A stretch of 64,000 nucleotides of DNA. Origin: Paucibacter aquatile (GTDB lineage: Bacteria; Pseudomonadota; Gammaproteobacteria; Burkholderiales; Burkholderiaceae_C). Position 1 is the first letter of the stretch, and each line of letters starts with the position of its first letter. The notes under the pieces were generated by a model, which saw only the letters and a list, made by a program, of their open reading frames with translations, was not told the origin of the DNA and did not search any database. Position numbers and translations under genes: made by a program. Below, piece after piece: positions 16,124 to 25,264 of the stretch. Location of the stretch: the NCBI RefSeq assembly GCF_002885975.1, contig NZ_POSP01000003.1, positions 248,001-312,000 on the forward strand, read 5' to 3'.

Positions 16124-19100
16124 TTACAGCGTTCGCGCCACTTCCTTGACCTCGAAGAATTCCAGCTGATCGCCCTCGGCGATGTCGCTGTAGTTCTTCA
16201 GCTTGATACCGCACTCGAAGCCTTCGCGGACTTCGCGCACATCGTCCTTCATGCGCTTGAGCGTGTCGATCTCGCCGGTGTAGATCACCACGTTGTCGCG
16301 CAGCAGGCGGAAGCGTGCCGAACGGTTGACCACGCCCGAAGTGACCATACAGCCGGCAATGGTGCCGATCTTGGTCGCCACGAACACGGTGCGGATCTCG
16401 GCCATGCCGATGACTTCCTCGCGCTGCTCGGGAGCCAGCATGCCGGTCATCGCTGCCTTCACCTCATCCACGGCGTCGTAAATGATGTTGTAGTAGCGCA
16501 GGTCAACGGCATTGCCTTCGGCCAGCTTGCGCGCACCGGCATCAGCCCGCACGTTGAAGCCAATGATGACGGCCTTGGAGGCGATCGCCAGGTTGACGTC
16601 CGACTCGCTGATGCCACCGACGGCGGCGTGCACGATCTGCACCTTGACTTCGGCGGTCGACAGCTTGAGCAGCGAAGAAGCCAGGGCTTCCTGCGAACCT
16701 TGCACATCGCTCTTGATGATGATGCCCAGGGTCTGCACATCGCCGGCACCCATGTTCTCGAACATGTTTTCCAGCTTGGCGGCTTGCTGACGCGACAGCT
16801 TGACGTCACGGTACTTGCCCGAACGGAAGGTGGCGATTTCACGGGCACGGCGTTCATCCGACAGCACCATGAACTCATCACCGGCCTGCGGCACTTCGGT
16901 CAGGCCCTGAATTTCCACCGGGATGGAAGGACCGGCTTCGGTCGCTGCCTTGCCGTCTTCGTCCAGCATGGCGCGCACGCGGCCATAGGTCGAACCGGCC
17001 AGCACCACATCGCCACGCTTGAGCGTACCGCTCTGCACCAGCACCGTGGCCACAGGGCCGCGGCCCTTGTCCAGCTTGGCTTCGATCACCAGACCCTTGG
17101 CCATGGAGGCCACCGGGGCCTTGAGTTCCAGCACTTCGGCTTGCAGCAGCACTTGCTCCAGCAGGCTGTCCATGCCCTCGCCCGTCTTGGCCGAGACCGG
17201 CACAAAGGGGGTGTCGCCGCCGAAGTCTTCCGGCACGACGCCTTCGGCCACCAGCTCGCCCTTCAGGCGTTCGATGTTGGCGCCTTGCTTGTCGATCTTG
17301 TTCATGGCCACGACCATGGGCACGCCCGCAGCCTTGGCATGGTGGATCGCTTCCTTGGTCTGGGGCATCACGCCGTCGTCCGCCGCCACCACCAGGATGA
17401 CGATGTCGGTGGCGGTGGCGCCACGGGCACGCATGGCCGTGAAGGCCGCGTGACCCGGGGTGTCCAGGAAGGTGATCACGCCGCGCGGGGTTTCCACGTG
17501 GTAGGCACCGATGTGCTGCGTGATGCCGCCGGCTTCACCCGCGGCCACACGGGCACGGCGGATGTAGTCCAGCAGCGAGGTCTTGCCGTGGTCGACGTGA
17601 CCCATGACGGTGACCACCGGTGCGCGGGGCAGCGCTTCGTGCTGCTGCTCGGCGCCGGCGCCCTCTTCTTCCAGGAAGGCATCGGGATCGTCCAGCTTGG
17701 CGGCAAAGGCCTTGTGGCCCATTTCTTCCACCAAGATCATGGCGGTTTCCTGATCCAGCTGCTGGTTGATGGTGACCATCTGGCCCAGCTTCATCAACTG
17801 TTTGATGACCTCAGAGGCCTTGATGGACATCTTGTGCGCCAGATCGGCCACCGAGATGGTTTCCGGCACATGCACCTCTTGCACCACCTGCTCCGCCGGG
17901 GCGACGAAGGTCGAGGTGCTGCTGCCACGGCGATCGGCGCCGCGGTCATTGCCGCGACGGCCAGCCGGGCCGCTGCGACCCGGCGCACGCCAGGCCGAGG
18001 ACGGACGCGCACCGCCCGGAGCGGCCGGGCCGCTGGGCTTGGCGCCACGCTTCTTGGCATCGTCGGCCCAGCTGGACGACAGCTTTTCCGACTTGACCGA
18101 CTTCTTGTCGCCCGGCTTGGCAGCACCGGCCGTGGCGGCGCCCGGCGCGGCAGGCGCGCCCGGGGTGCCCGGCTTCTTGTGGATGGTGCCCTTGATGCCT
18201 TCCTTGCTGGCTTCGACCGGCTTGGGCTCTTCCTTCTTCGCGACCATCACCTTCTTCGGTGCATTCATCATCGCGCGGATGGCAGCCGCCTCGGCCTCGG
18301 CGGCCTTGCGGCGGCGCTCCAGATCGACCTGTTTTTGCTTCTCTTCGGCGCCGACGTCCACGGCCTTGACCACGCGCAGGGCGGGCTTGGGCGCTTCAGC
18401 GGGAGCGGCTGGTGCAGCGGCGGCGACCGGGGCAGCCGCAGGGGCCTCCACCGGCGCTGCAGCGACCGGAGCCGGTGCGGGTGCGGCCACCGGAGCGGGT
18501 GCCGGCGCACGGGCAGCGGCAGCGGCGCGGTTGATGGCAGCAGCTTCCTTGGCAGCGGCCTCAGCTGTCTGACGCGGGGCCTTGGCCTTGGCAGCCAGCT
18601 TGGCGGCCGCGGCTTCTTCAGCAGCGCGGGCGGCGGCTTCTTCAGCGGCGCGCGCCTCTGCGGCGGCTTGTTCGGCCTTTTCTTTGCGGCGTTGCTCTTC
18701 GGCTTCGCGGGCGCGGGCTTCGGCTTCTTCGCGTTCCTTCACGCGGGCAGCCAGCTCCTGCTCTTGCTGGCGCAGGGCGGCAGCTTGAGCCTGGGCTTCT
18801 TCCTCGCGGCGGTGCAGTTCCGCTTCCTCGGCGGCAGCCGTGGCGGCGTCATCGACACCGGTGGCGTCGTCGCGCTTGACGAAGGTTCGCTTCTTGCGCA
18901 CTTCGACCTGGATGGTGCGGGCTTTGCCGCTGGCATCGGCCTGCTTGATTTCGCTGGTCGACTTGCGGGTCAGCGTGATCTTCTTGCGATCGGCGCCGCC
19001 GGTACCGTGCGCGGTGCGCAGGTAATCGAGCAGACGTTCCTTGTCGGCTTCATTGAGCGCGTCATCGGGAGAAGACGTCTTGACGCCCGCAGCTTGCAGC

Positions 19101-19168
19101 TGCTCAAGCAGCGTGCTCGCAGGCCTATTAAGCTCTGCGGCGAACTGGGCGACGGTAGTCACAGCCAT
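16124..19168 (-). CDS. infB: translation initiation factor IF-2
   Basis: GTPase of 1014 aa that brings initiator tRNA to the 30S subunit and promotes 50S joining. The N-terminal IF2 domain starts MAVTTVAQFAAELNRP and is followed by about 350 residues of low-complexity Ala/Glu/Pro/Arg linker. A second IF2N module sits near residues 430-490. The G domain has its P-loop at about 521-530 (GHVDHGKTSLLD), then DTPGHAAF, then NKIDKQGA. The C-terminal domains carry the RNTVIYTGEIDTLKRMKDDVREV-type tRNA-binding end (here DNVVIYTGEIDTLK). It follows nusA by 69 bases within the operon. A very long opposite-strand open frame here is only a shadow of the GC-rich, Ala-rich coding sequence. Confidence 0.97.
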   Translation of the reverse strand: MAVTTVAQFAAELNRPASTLLEQLQAAGVKTSSPDDALNEADKERLLDYLRTAHGTGGADRKKITLTRKSTSEIKQADASGKARTIQVEVRKKRTFVKRDDATGVDDAATAAAEEAELHRREEEAQAQAAALRQQEQELAARVKEREEAEARAREAEEQRRKEKAEQAAAEARAAEEAAARAAEEAAAAKLAAKAKAPRQTAEAAAKEAAAINRAAAAARAPAPAPVAAPAPAPVAAAPVEAPAAAPVAAAAPAAPAEAPKPALRVVKAVDVGAEEKQKQVDLERRRKAAEAEAAAIRAMMNAPKKVMVAKKEEPKPVEASKEGIKGTIHKKPGTPGAPAAPGAATAGAAKPGDKKSVKSEKLSSSWADDAKKRGAKPSGPAAPGGARPSSAWRAPGRSGPAGRRGNDRGADRRGSSTSTFVAPAEQVVQEVHVPETISVADLAHKMSIKASEVIKQLMKLGQMVTINQQLDQETAMILVEEMGHKAFAAKLDDPDAFLEEEGAGAEQQHEALPRAPVVTVMGHVDHGKTSLLDYIRRARVAAGEAGGITQHIGAYHVETPRGVITFLDTPGHAAFTAMRARGATATDIVILVVAADDGVMPQTKEAIHHAKAAGVPMVVAMNKIDKQGANIERLKGELVAEGVVPEDFGGDTPFVPVSAKTGEGMDSLLEQVLLQAEVLELKAPVASMAKGLVIEAKLDKGRGPVATVLVQSGTLKRGDVVLAGSTYGRVRAMLDEDGKAATEAGPSIPVEIQGLTEVPQAGDEFMVLSDERRAREIATFRSGKYRDVKLSRQQAAKLENMFENMGAGDVQTLGIIIKSDVQGSQEALASSLLKLSTAEVKVQIVHAAVGGISESDVNLAIASKAVIIGFNVRADAGARKLAEGNAVDLRYYNIIYDAVDEVKAAMTGMLAPEQREEVIGMAEIRTVFVATKIGTIAGCMVTSGVVNRSARFRLLRDNVVIYTGEIDTLKRMKDDVREVREGFECGIKLKNYSDIAEGDQLEFFEVKEVARTL

Positions 19169-19237
19169 TGTTGGATCCTTAACTTATGCGTTCGGTGCTG
19201 GGCGAATGATTGGGCAATGTCGAGAGGCTGAATCGCC

Positions 19238-20716
19238 TCAGGCGTTGAACCAATGTTCGCGGGCCTTCATGATCAGAGCGCGGGCCGCACCCTCATCCAT
19301 ACCGGCCAATTCAACGAGCTCGTCGACGGCCAGGTCGGCCAGGTCGTCGCGAGTGTGGATGTCGCCATCCGCGAGCTTGGCGACCAGATCGGGCGTCATG
19401 CCTTCCAGGTCGCGCAGGTCTTGGGAAACTTCCTCGACCTTTTCTTCGCGGGCGATTTCCATGGTCAACAAGGCATCCTTGGCCCGGGTGCGCAATTCAT
19501 TGACCGTGTCCTCGTCGAAGGCCTCAACTTCCAGCATTTCCTGCATAGGCACGTAGGCCACTTCTTCCAGGCTGGTAAAACCCTCGGCGATCAAAATATC
19601 GGCCACTTCGGCATCGACATCGAGTTTCTCGATGAAGAGCTTGCGGACCGATTCCGATTCCTGCTCATGCTTCACAGCCGATTCCTCGGCCGACATGATG
19701 TTGATGCGCCAGCCGGTCAGCTCGGAAGCGAGCCGCACGTTCTGGCCGCCACGGCCGATGGCGATGGCGAGGTTTTCCTCGTCGACCACCACGTCCATGG
19801 CATGACGTTCTTCGTCCACCACGATGGACTGCACATTGGCCGGCGCCAGTGCACCGATCACAAACTGGGCCGGATCTTCCGACCACAGCACGATGTCCAC
19901 GCGCTCGCCGGCCAGCTCATTGGTCACGCCGTTGACGCGCGAACCGCGCACGCCGACGCAGGTACCGATGGGGTCGACACGCTTGTCGTGCGAGAGCACG
20001 GCCAGCTTGGCGCGCGAGCCGGCGTCACGCGCGCAGCTCTTGATCTCCAGCAGGCCTTGTTCGATCTCAGGCACTTCCTGGGCGAACAATTCCTTCATGA
20101 ACTCGGGGCTCGAGCGCGACAGCATGATCTGCGGGCCGCGCTGGGTCGGGTCCACGCCCAGGATCACGGCACGCACGCGGTCCCCGGTGCGCAGGTTTTC
20201 CTTGGGGATCATTTCCGAGCGCTTCAGGCGGCCTTCGATGCGGCCCGACTCGGCAATGATGTCGCCCTTGTCCAGGCGCTTGACGGTGCCGACGAAGATC
20301 TGCTCGCCGCGGGCCAGGAAGTCGTTCAGCAGCTGCTCACGCTCGGCGTCACGAATCTTCTGCAGGATGACCTGCTTGGCCGCTTGCGCACCGATACGGC
20401 CGATGGGCACGGATTCGATGGGCTCTTCGATGTGGTCTTCCACCTCGATGTCAGGGATTTGCTCCTGGGCTTCGAACAGCAGGATTTCCGCATCGGGGTT
20501 TTGCAGGCCGGCCTCGTTGGGCACGACGTGCCAACGGCGGAATGTCTCGTACGCGCCGGAATCCCGGTCAATCGAAACGCGAATGTCGGCCTCGCCGCCA
20601 CACAGCTTCTTGGTGGCCGAAGCCAGGGCGGCCTCGACCGCACCAAACACCACATCGAGCTCCACGCTCTTCTCGCGCGAAATCGCGTCCACCAGCATCA
20701 ACAGTTCGCGGTTCAT
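19238..20716 (-). CDS. nusA: transcription termination/antitermination protein NusA
   Basis: RNA-polymerase-binding factor of 492 aa that controls pausing, intrinsic termination and antitermination. The N-terminal polymerase-binding domain starts MNRELLMLVDAISREK; the S1 domain is near 135-200 (GTVKRLDKGDIIAESG); two KH domains follow, the second showing AIGRGGQNVRLASELTGW near 325. Two C-terminal acidic repeat (AR) domains end the protein, as in E. coli NusA. Its start overlaps the rimP stop by 4 bases (ATGA), so translation is coupled. A terminator-like leader upstream of rimP is a natural site for NusA feedback control. Confidence 0.97.
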   Translation of the reverse strand: MNRELLMLVDAISREKSVELDVVFGAVEAALASATKKLCGGEADIRVSIDRDSGAYETFRRWHVVPNEAGLQNPDAEILLFEAQEQIPDIEVEDHIEEPIESVPIGRIGAQAAKQVILQKIRDAEREQLLNDFLARGEQIFVGTVKRLDKGDIIAESGRIEGRLKRSEMIPKENLRTGDRVRAVILGVDPTQRGPQIMLSRSSPEFMKELFAQEVPEIEQGLLEIKSCARDAGSRAKLAVLSHDKRVDPIGTCVGVRGSRVNGVTNELAGERVDIVLWSEDPAQFVIGALAPANVQSIVVDEERHAMDVVVDEENLAIAIGRGGQNVRLASELTGWRINIMSAEESAVKHEQESESVRKLFIEKLDVDAEVADILIAEGFTSLEEVAYVPMQEMLEVEAFDEDTVNELRTRAKDALLTMEIAREEKVEEVSQDLRDLEGMTPDLVAKLADGDIHTRDDLADLAVDELVELAGMDEGAARALIMKAREHWFNA

Positions 20717-21378
20717 TGATCAGGACCTCCGTCAACCTTGTCATCCTTGCGTGCGGGCTTGGCGCGCGGCGGCTTCTTGGCCGGCGCGGGCTTCACACCA
20801 CGACCCTTGAAGCTCACCACGGGCACCAAGCGGGCCTCGCGCACTTCTTCAAGAGAAAAATCCAGTGCCTGTTCGGCACCACCTTCACTGAACACCAGGC
20901 GCCAGGCCTGGGTGTCGGCAAATGCAGCCAGCACGGCCAGCGCCGCCGCCGGCTCGATCACGGCCACGCCATCAGGCGCAACCAGGGGGAACGGGTGGGC
21001 CAGCGGCTCGCCACCCTCGACCGGCTGCTGGGCCAGCACGCCCTTGTATTTCTTGCGGCCTTGGAAAGGCATGCGCAGCGTGATCTCGATTTCCTCGCCG
21101 AGGAAGCGCGCGTAGTCTTGCGGCTTCTTCAGGGGTCGATCCAGACCGGGCGACGACACTTCCAGGCGCTCGTAGGCACAGCCTTCCACTTCCAGCAAAT
21201 ACTGCAACTGCCGCGTCACACGCTCGCAGTCATCCACACTGATCAAGGCGCCGGTCAGCGCCTCAGCGGGCAGTTTGTCGATGTACACGCGCAGCAAGCC
21301 CCCAGGACTGCGCTCGCAATCCACCAGGTCGTAACCCAAACCGGTCACGGTTTTCTCAACAGCGTCTTGCCAATTCAT
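20713..21378 (-). CDS. rimP: ribosome maturation factor RimP
   Basis: Needed for assembly of the 30S subunit with S12. 221 aa, longer than the E. coli protein (about 150 aa). The N-terminal half has the family segments GYDLVDCERSPGGLLRVYID, ISVDDCERVTRQL and the hallmark EVSSPGLDRPL. An internal insertion lies near 115-165, and the C-terminal 35 residues are a Lys/Pro/Ala-rich basic tail that is probably disordered. It is the first gene of the nusA-infB operon and overlaps nusA by 4 bases. The 443-base leader upstream holds a strong intrinsic terminator 76 bases before its start. Confidence 0.95.
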   Translation of the reverse strand: MNWQDAVEKTVTGLGYDLVDCERSPGGLLRVYIDKLPAEALTGALISVDDCERVTRQLQYLLEVEGCAYERLEVSSPGLDRPLKKPQDYARFLGEEIEITLRMPFQGRKKYKGVLAQQPVEGGEPLAHPFPLVAPDGVAVIEPAAALAVLAAFADTQAWRLVFSEGGAEQALDFSLEEVREARLVPVVSFKGRGVKPAPAKKPPRAKPARKDDKVDGGPDQ

Positions 21379-21821
21379 GCGTGGTCTATCTTCGTTTCTC
21401 TCGCGGAGGCTGATCCGTACGGCGATTTCAAAAAGGACACGGAACGATCAAGCAAAAAAAATGGGCTGGATGAATCCGCCCATGTTCTTACAGCGCTGAA
21501 AACCGGCCTGCACTCCCTCACGAAGCACCCGCCTGTCGCACTGCCCGACCAGCTTATGAGATCCAGATCCGCCCCACTTGAACCACGCCTCATGACGTCG
21601 CCGCAAGCTGCCGCACCACAAACCCCCAGCTCGCCAGCCTCGCACTGTGCCTGCACTTGAAGCCAAGTCGCAAGCCGGTGTTTTTGCTAACAAACCGTCC
21701 GCCGTGTCCAACAGCGAAGCCGGGATTGTACTATGCAAGCACCATGCCCACAAGCGCGCAGCTTGCGAAGAGGCATTGGCATGCGAAAATCCCACGCTGA
21801 TTTCAAACCTAGGAGCCACAC
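21379..21821. other. divergent leader/promoter region between rimP and fabI
   Basis: 443 bases with no convincing gene. It must hold the promoters of the rimP operon (minus) and fabI (plus). Checked for a tRNA (initiator tRNA genes precede rimP in enterobacteria): a CTCATAA sequence occurs around 21553-21559 on the minus strand, but it does not sit in a foldable tRNA. The one clear element is the terminator at 21453-21483. fabI has an AGGAG ribosome binding site about 8 bases before its ATG. Confidence 0.6.
21453..21483 (-). terminator. intrinsic terminator in the rimP-nusA-infB leader (possible attenuator)
   Basis: Minus strand: ATGGGC-GGAT-TC-ATCC-A-GCCCAT, a two-part stem with one bulged base, followed directly by eight T residues. 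It lies 76 bases before rimP with no annotated gene upstream on this strand, so it would end a short leader RNA or a small RNA. Feedback control of nusA operons through leader termination is known in other bacteria; here it is inference. Confidence 0.8.
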
Positions 21822-22601
21822 ATGGGATTTCTCGCAGGCAAGCGATTGCTGATCACGGGCGTGCTGTCCAACCGATCCATCGCTTATGGCATTGCAAAAG
21901 CCTGCCACCGGGAGGGTGCGGAACTGGCCTTCAGTTACCAAGGCGAGCGTTTCAAGGACCGCATCACCGAGTTTGCCGCCGAGTTTGATTCCAAACTGGT
22001 GTTTGATTGCGATGTATCCGACGACGCGCAAATCGAAGCCCTGTTCAATCAATTGGGCGAGGCCTGGCCCGAGTTTGACGGCTTTGTGCATTCCATCGGT
22101 TTTGCCCCGCGCGAAGCGATCGCCGGCGATTTTCTCGATGGCCTGACGCGCGAGAGTTTCCGCATTGCCCACGACATCTCGGCCTACAGCTTCCCGGCCA
22201 TGGCCAAGCTGGCCGCCCCGCGCCTGCGCCAGGGCGCTGCGCTGCTGACCCTGTCCTACCTGGGTGCCGCGCGCTTCGTGCCCAACTACAACACCATGGG
22301 TCTGGCCAAGGCCTCGCTGGAAGCCAGCGTGCGCTACCTCGCCCATTCGCTGGGCGCCAAGGGCGTGCGCGTCAACGGCATCTCGGCCGGCCCGATCAAG
22401 ACCCTGGCCGCCTCCGGCATCAAGGACTTCGGCAAGCTGCTCAGCCAATTCGCCGCCAGCGCCCCGATCCGCCGCAATGTGACGATTGAGGATGTCGGCA
22501 ATGTGGCCGCCTTCCTGCTGTCCGACCTGGCCGCCGGCGTCAGCGCCGAAATCACCTATGTGGACGGCGGCTTCAGCCATGTGGCGCTGAGCGAAGGCTG
22601 A
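21822..22601 (+). CDS. fabI: enoyl-[acyl-carrier-protein] reductase (NADH)
   Basis: Catalyses the last reduction of each fatty-acid elongation cycle. 259 aa with the short-chain dehydrogenase fold and FabI features: the modified nucleotide motif GVLSNRSIAYGIA, then SIGFAPREAIAGDFLDG, then the catalytic Y156 and K163 in NYNTMGLAKASLE, the same numbering as in E. coli FabI. VRVNGISAGPIKTLAASGI forms the substrate-binding loop. It has an AGGAG ribosome binding site. It is a single-gene unit ending at a bidirectional terminator. It is divergent from the rimP operon. Confidence 0.97.
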   Translation: MGFLAGKRLLITGVLSNRSIAYGIAKACHREGAELAFSYQGERFKDRITEFAAEFDSKLVFDCDVSDDAQIEALFNQLGEAWPEFDGFVHSIGFAPREAIAGDFLDGLTRESFRIAHDISAYSFPAMAKLAAPRLRQGAALLTLSYLGAARFVPNYNTMGLAKASLEASVRYLAHSLGAKGVRVNGISAGPIKTLAASGIKDFGKLLSQFAASAPIRRNVTIEDVGNVAAFLLSDLAAGVSAEITYVDGGFSHVALSEG

Positions 22602-22655
22602 GCCCTTCTCTCGGCAGCGCATGCCGGCCGAGCTCTCGGCGGGCAGCCGCAAGAT

Positions 22656-22686
22656 AAAAAAACGGGACCCGAGGGTCCCGTTTTTG
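22656..22686. terminator. bidirectional intrinsic terminator between fabI and the decarboxylase gene
   Basis: AAAAACGGGACCC-GAG-GGTCCCGTTTTT: a 12-13-base stem with a 3-base loop, A-run on one side and T-run on the other, so it works for fabI (plus) and for the converging decarboxylase gene (minus). Confidence 0.93.
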
Positions 22687-22704
22687 TTGTGCGTCGCCGC
22701 CGGA

Positions 22705-24966
22705 TCAGCCCGCCGCCACGCAATCCACGTAATAACGCGAACGACCGTCTTCGCCCTTATCTTCCACCAAGCCGTGCACATCGGTGGCAAAGCCGGGGAA
22801 CTTGGCGTTGAAGTCGCGGGTGAACTTCAAGTAGTCCACGATCTTCTTGTTGAAGCGCTCGCCCGGGATCAAGAGCGGAATGCCCGGCGGGTACGGGGTC
22901 AGCAGCGAGGTGGTCACGCGGCCTTCCAGCTGATCGATCTCGACCCGCTCGGTACGGCGGTGGGCGATGTGCGCGAAGGCATCACTGGGCTTCATCGCCG
23001 GCTCCAGGTCGGACAGATAGACCTCGGTGGTCAGGCGCGCGATATCGCCCTTGGCATAAGCCTCGTGGATGCTCTGGCAGAGATCACGCAAGCCCATGCG
23101 CTCGTAGCGCGGCTGGGCGGCGCAGAACTCCGGCAGGATGCGCCACAGCGGCGCGTTCTTGTCGTAGTCGTCCTTGAACTGCTGCAGCGCGGTCAGCAGC
23201 GTGTTCCAGCGGCCCTTGGTGATGCCGATGGTGAACAGGATGAAGAAGCTGTACAGCCCCGTCTTTTCAACCACCACACCGTGCTCAGCCAGGAACTTGG
23301 TGACGATGGAGGCCGGAATGCCGGTGTCGGCAAACTTGCCGCTCATGTCCATGCCGGGGGTGATGATGGTGGACTTGATCGGGTCCAGCATATTGAAGCC
23401 GGCGGCGATTTCGCCGAAACCGTGCCAGGCTTCGTTGGCGCCCAGCATCCAGTCGGCCGGCTTGCCGTAGCCATCCTCGACCAACTGATCAGGGCCCCAG
23501 ACCTTGAACCACCAATCCTGGTCGTACTCTTCGTCCACCTTGCGCATGGCGCGGCGGAAGTCCAGTGCCTCGGAGATGCTCTCGGCCACCAGGGCCGTGC
23601 CGCCCGGGGGCTCCATCATGGCCGCAGCCACATCGCAGCTGGCGATGATGGAGTACTGCGGGCTGGTCGAGGTGTGCATCAAATACGCCTCGTTGAACAA
23701 ATGCTTGTCCAGTTTGACGTTCTGCGAGTCCTGCACCAAGACCTGCGAAGCCTGGCTCAAACCAGCCAGCAGCTTGTGGGTGGACTGGGTCGCGTAGACC
23801 ATGGCGGTCTTGGGGCGCACCCGGTTCTTGCCCATGGCGTGGTAGGAACCATAGAAGTTGTGGAAAGCCGCATGCGGCAACCAGGCTTCGTCGAAATGCA
23901 AGGTGTCGATCCAGCCATCGAGCTTTTGCTTGATGGTCTCGGTGTTGTAGAGCACGCCGTCGTAGGTGCTCTGGGTCAGCGTCATGATGCGCGGCTTGAC
24001 CGTCTCGGGATCCACACCCTTGAGCAGCGGGTTCTTGGCGATCTTCTTCTTAATCGTCTCGGGCGAAAACTCGCTCTCGGGGATGGGACCGATGATGCCG
24101 TAGTGGTTGCGCGTCGGCGTCATGAAGACCGGCACCGCGCCGGTCATGATGATGGAGTGCAAGATGCTCTTGTGGCAGTTGCGGTCCACCACCACCACAT
24201 CACCGGGCGCCACCGTGTGGTGCCAGACCATCTTGTTGGAGGTGCTGGTGCCGTTGGTGACGAAGAAACAGTGATCGGCATTGAAGATGCGCGCGGCATT
24301 CTTCTCGGACGCAGCCACCGGGCCGGTGTGATCCAGCAGTTGACCAAGTTCCTCGACCGCATTGCAGACGTCGGCGCGCAGCATGTTCTCGCCGAAGAAC
24401 TGGTGGAACATCTGGCCCACGGGGCTCTTCAGGAAGGCCACGCCACCCGAGTGACCCGGGCAATGCCAGCTGTAGGAGCCGTCTTGCGCGTAATCCATCA
24501 GCGCCTTGAAGAACGGCGGCGCCAGGCCGTCGAGGTAGCTCTTGGCCTCGCGGATGATGTGGCGGGCCACGAACTCCGGCGTGTCCTCGAACATATGAAT
24601 GAAGCCGTGCAGCTCACGCAGGATGTCGTTGGGCAGATGCTGCGAAGTGCGCGTCTCGCCGTAGATGTAGATGGGGATGTCGGCGTTCTTGAAGCGGATT
24701 TCTTCGATGAACTTGCGCAGGCTCAGCACGGCTGGGTCCAGCTCGGGGCCGGGCGTGAACTCCTCATCGTCGATGGACAGGATGAAGGCGCTGGCGCGGC
24801 TTTGCTGCTGCGCAAACTGACTCAGGTCGCCGTAGCTGGTGGCGCCCAGGACTTCAAAGCCCTCTTTCTGGATCGCGTCGGCCAGGGCGCGGATGCCCAA
24901 ACCCGAGGTGTTCTCGGAGCGATAGTCCTCGTCGATGATGACGATGGGAAAGCGAAAGCGCAGCAT
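22705..24966 (-). CDS. arginine/lysine/ornithine decarboxylase, PLP fold-type I (large form)
   Basis: A 753-aa PLP enzyme of the inducible bacterial amino-acid decarboxylase family (AdiA, CadA, LdcC, SpeF). The N-terminal wing domain has the response-regulator-like fold (FRFPIVIIDEDYRSENTSG). The core shows SWHCPGHSGGVAF, FVTNGTSTSNKM, the aspartate in DTLHFDEAWLPHA, and the PLP lysine K398 in TQSTHKLLAGLSQ. The C-terminal domain carries the TPYPPGIPLLIPGE signature. Start at 24966 has a GGAGG ribosome binding site; a longer frame from 25110 reaches into sequence of different character. Substrate specificity cannot be decided by eye. Likely roles are polyamine formation or acid resistance, but no antiporter gene is next to it. 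Confidence 0.93.
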   Translation of the reverse strand: MLRFRFPIVIIDEDYRSENTSGLGIRALADAIQKEGFEVLGATSYGDLSQFAQQQSRASAFILSIDDEEFTPGPELDPAVLSLRKFIEEIRFKNADIPIYIYGETRTSQHLPNDILRELHGFIHMFEDTPEFVARHIIREAKSYLDGLAPPFFKALMDYAQDGSYSWHCPGHSGGVAFLKSPVGQMFHQFFGENMLRADVCNAVEELGQLLDHTGPVAASEKNAARIFNADHCFFVTNGTSTSNKMVWHHTVAPGDVVVVDRNCHKSILHSIIMTGAVPVFMTPTRNHYGIIGPIPESEFSPETIKKKIAKNPLLKGVDPETVKPRIMTLTQSTYDGVLYNTETIKQKLDGWIDTLHFDEAWLPHAAFHNFYGSYHAMGKNRVRPKTAMVYATQSTHKLLAGLSQASQVLVQDSQNVKLDKHLFNEAYLMHTSTSPQYSIIASCDVAAAMMEPPGGTALVAESISEALDFRRAMRKVDEEYDQDWWFKVWGPDQLVEDGYGKPADWMLGANEAWHGFGEIAAGFNMLDPIKSTIITPGMDMSGKFADTGIPASIVTKFLAEHGVVVEKTGLYSFFILFTIGITKGRWNTLLTALQQFKDDYDKNAPLWRILPEFCAAQPRYERMGLRDLCQSIHEAYAKGDIARLTTEVYLSDLEPAMKPSDAFAHIAHRRTERVEIDQLEGRVTTSLLTPYPPGIPLLIPGERFNKKIVDYLKFTRDFNAKFPGFATDVHGLVEDKGEDGRSRYYVDCVAAG

Positions 24967-25264
24967 GTGAAAGCCTCCAGGGCCTGGGACAGAAAAACGA
25001 AAGGCGCGAAGTGTAGGGCCAAGCCAAGCCAGTGTGCGACGCACCCCGGCCTTTGTCGCACAAACAGGACGCCCGCGGGCGCTTCCCGGTGTCTTTTGGC
25101 ATCCCGACATGGGCCGTGGAAACTCAATTCGTCCCGGTCGGCGCCCTGCTCAGCAAGAGATAGCCGCCGCCGTACACTCAGCGCGAAACACAGGCCTCGT
25201 TTACGCCGGCAAACATGCCCCGAGCAAGTAAGCGTGGCCCTGATCATGGAGAGGGAGTGATGAC
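24967..25264. other. divergent intergenic region, decarboxylase / NfeD
   Basis: About 300 bases holding the presumed promoters of the decarboxylase gene (minus) and the nfeD-stomatin pair (plus). No clear hairpin, operator or small gene was found by eye. Confidence 0.4.

Noticed and set aside
15902..19231. A 1109-codon open frame on the plus strand
   Set aside because: It lies wholly opposite infB (and its neighbours) and exists because the GC-rich, Ala-rich infB sequence has few stops on the other strand; its translation shows no domain.
21540..21600. Possible initiator tRNA (CTCATAA loop) upstream of rimP, as in the enterobacterial metY-rimP arrangement
   Set aside because: The flanking bases do not pair into an anticodon stem, and there is no acceptor stem or T-arm at the right distance.
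21375..21656. A 93-codon minus-strand frame upstream of rimP
   Set aside because: It would translate straight through the intrinsic terminator and its T-run, and it shows no recognisable family.
22621..25260. An 879-codon plus-strand open frame opposite the decarboxylase gene
   Set aside because: The minus-strand decarboxylase has full family motifs over the same bases; the plus frame is low-complexity His/Gly/Val-rich sequence typical of antisense frames.
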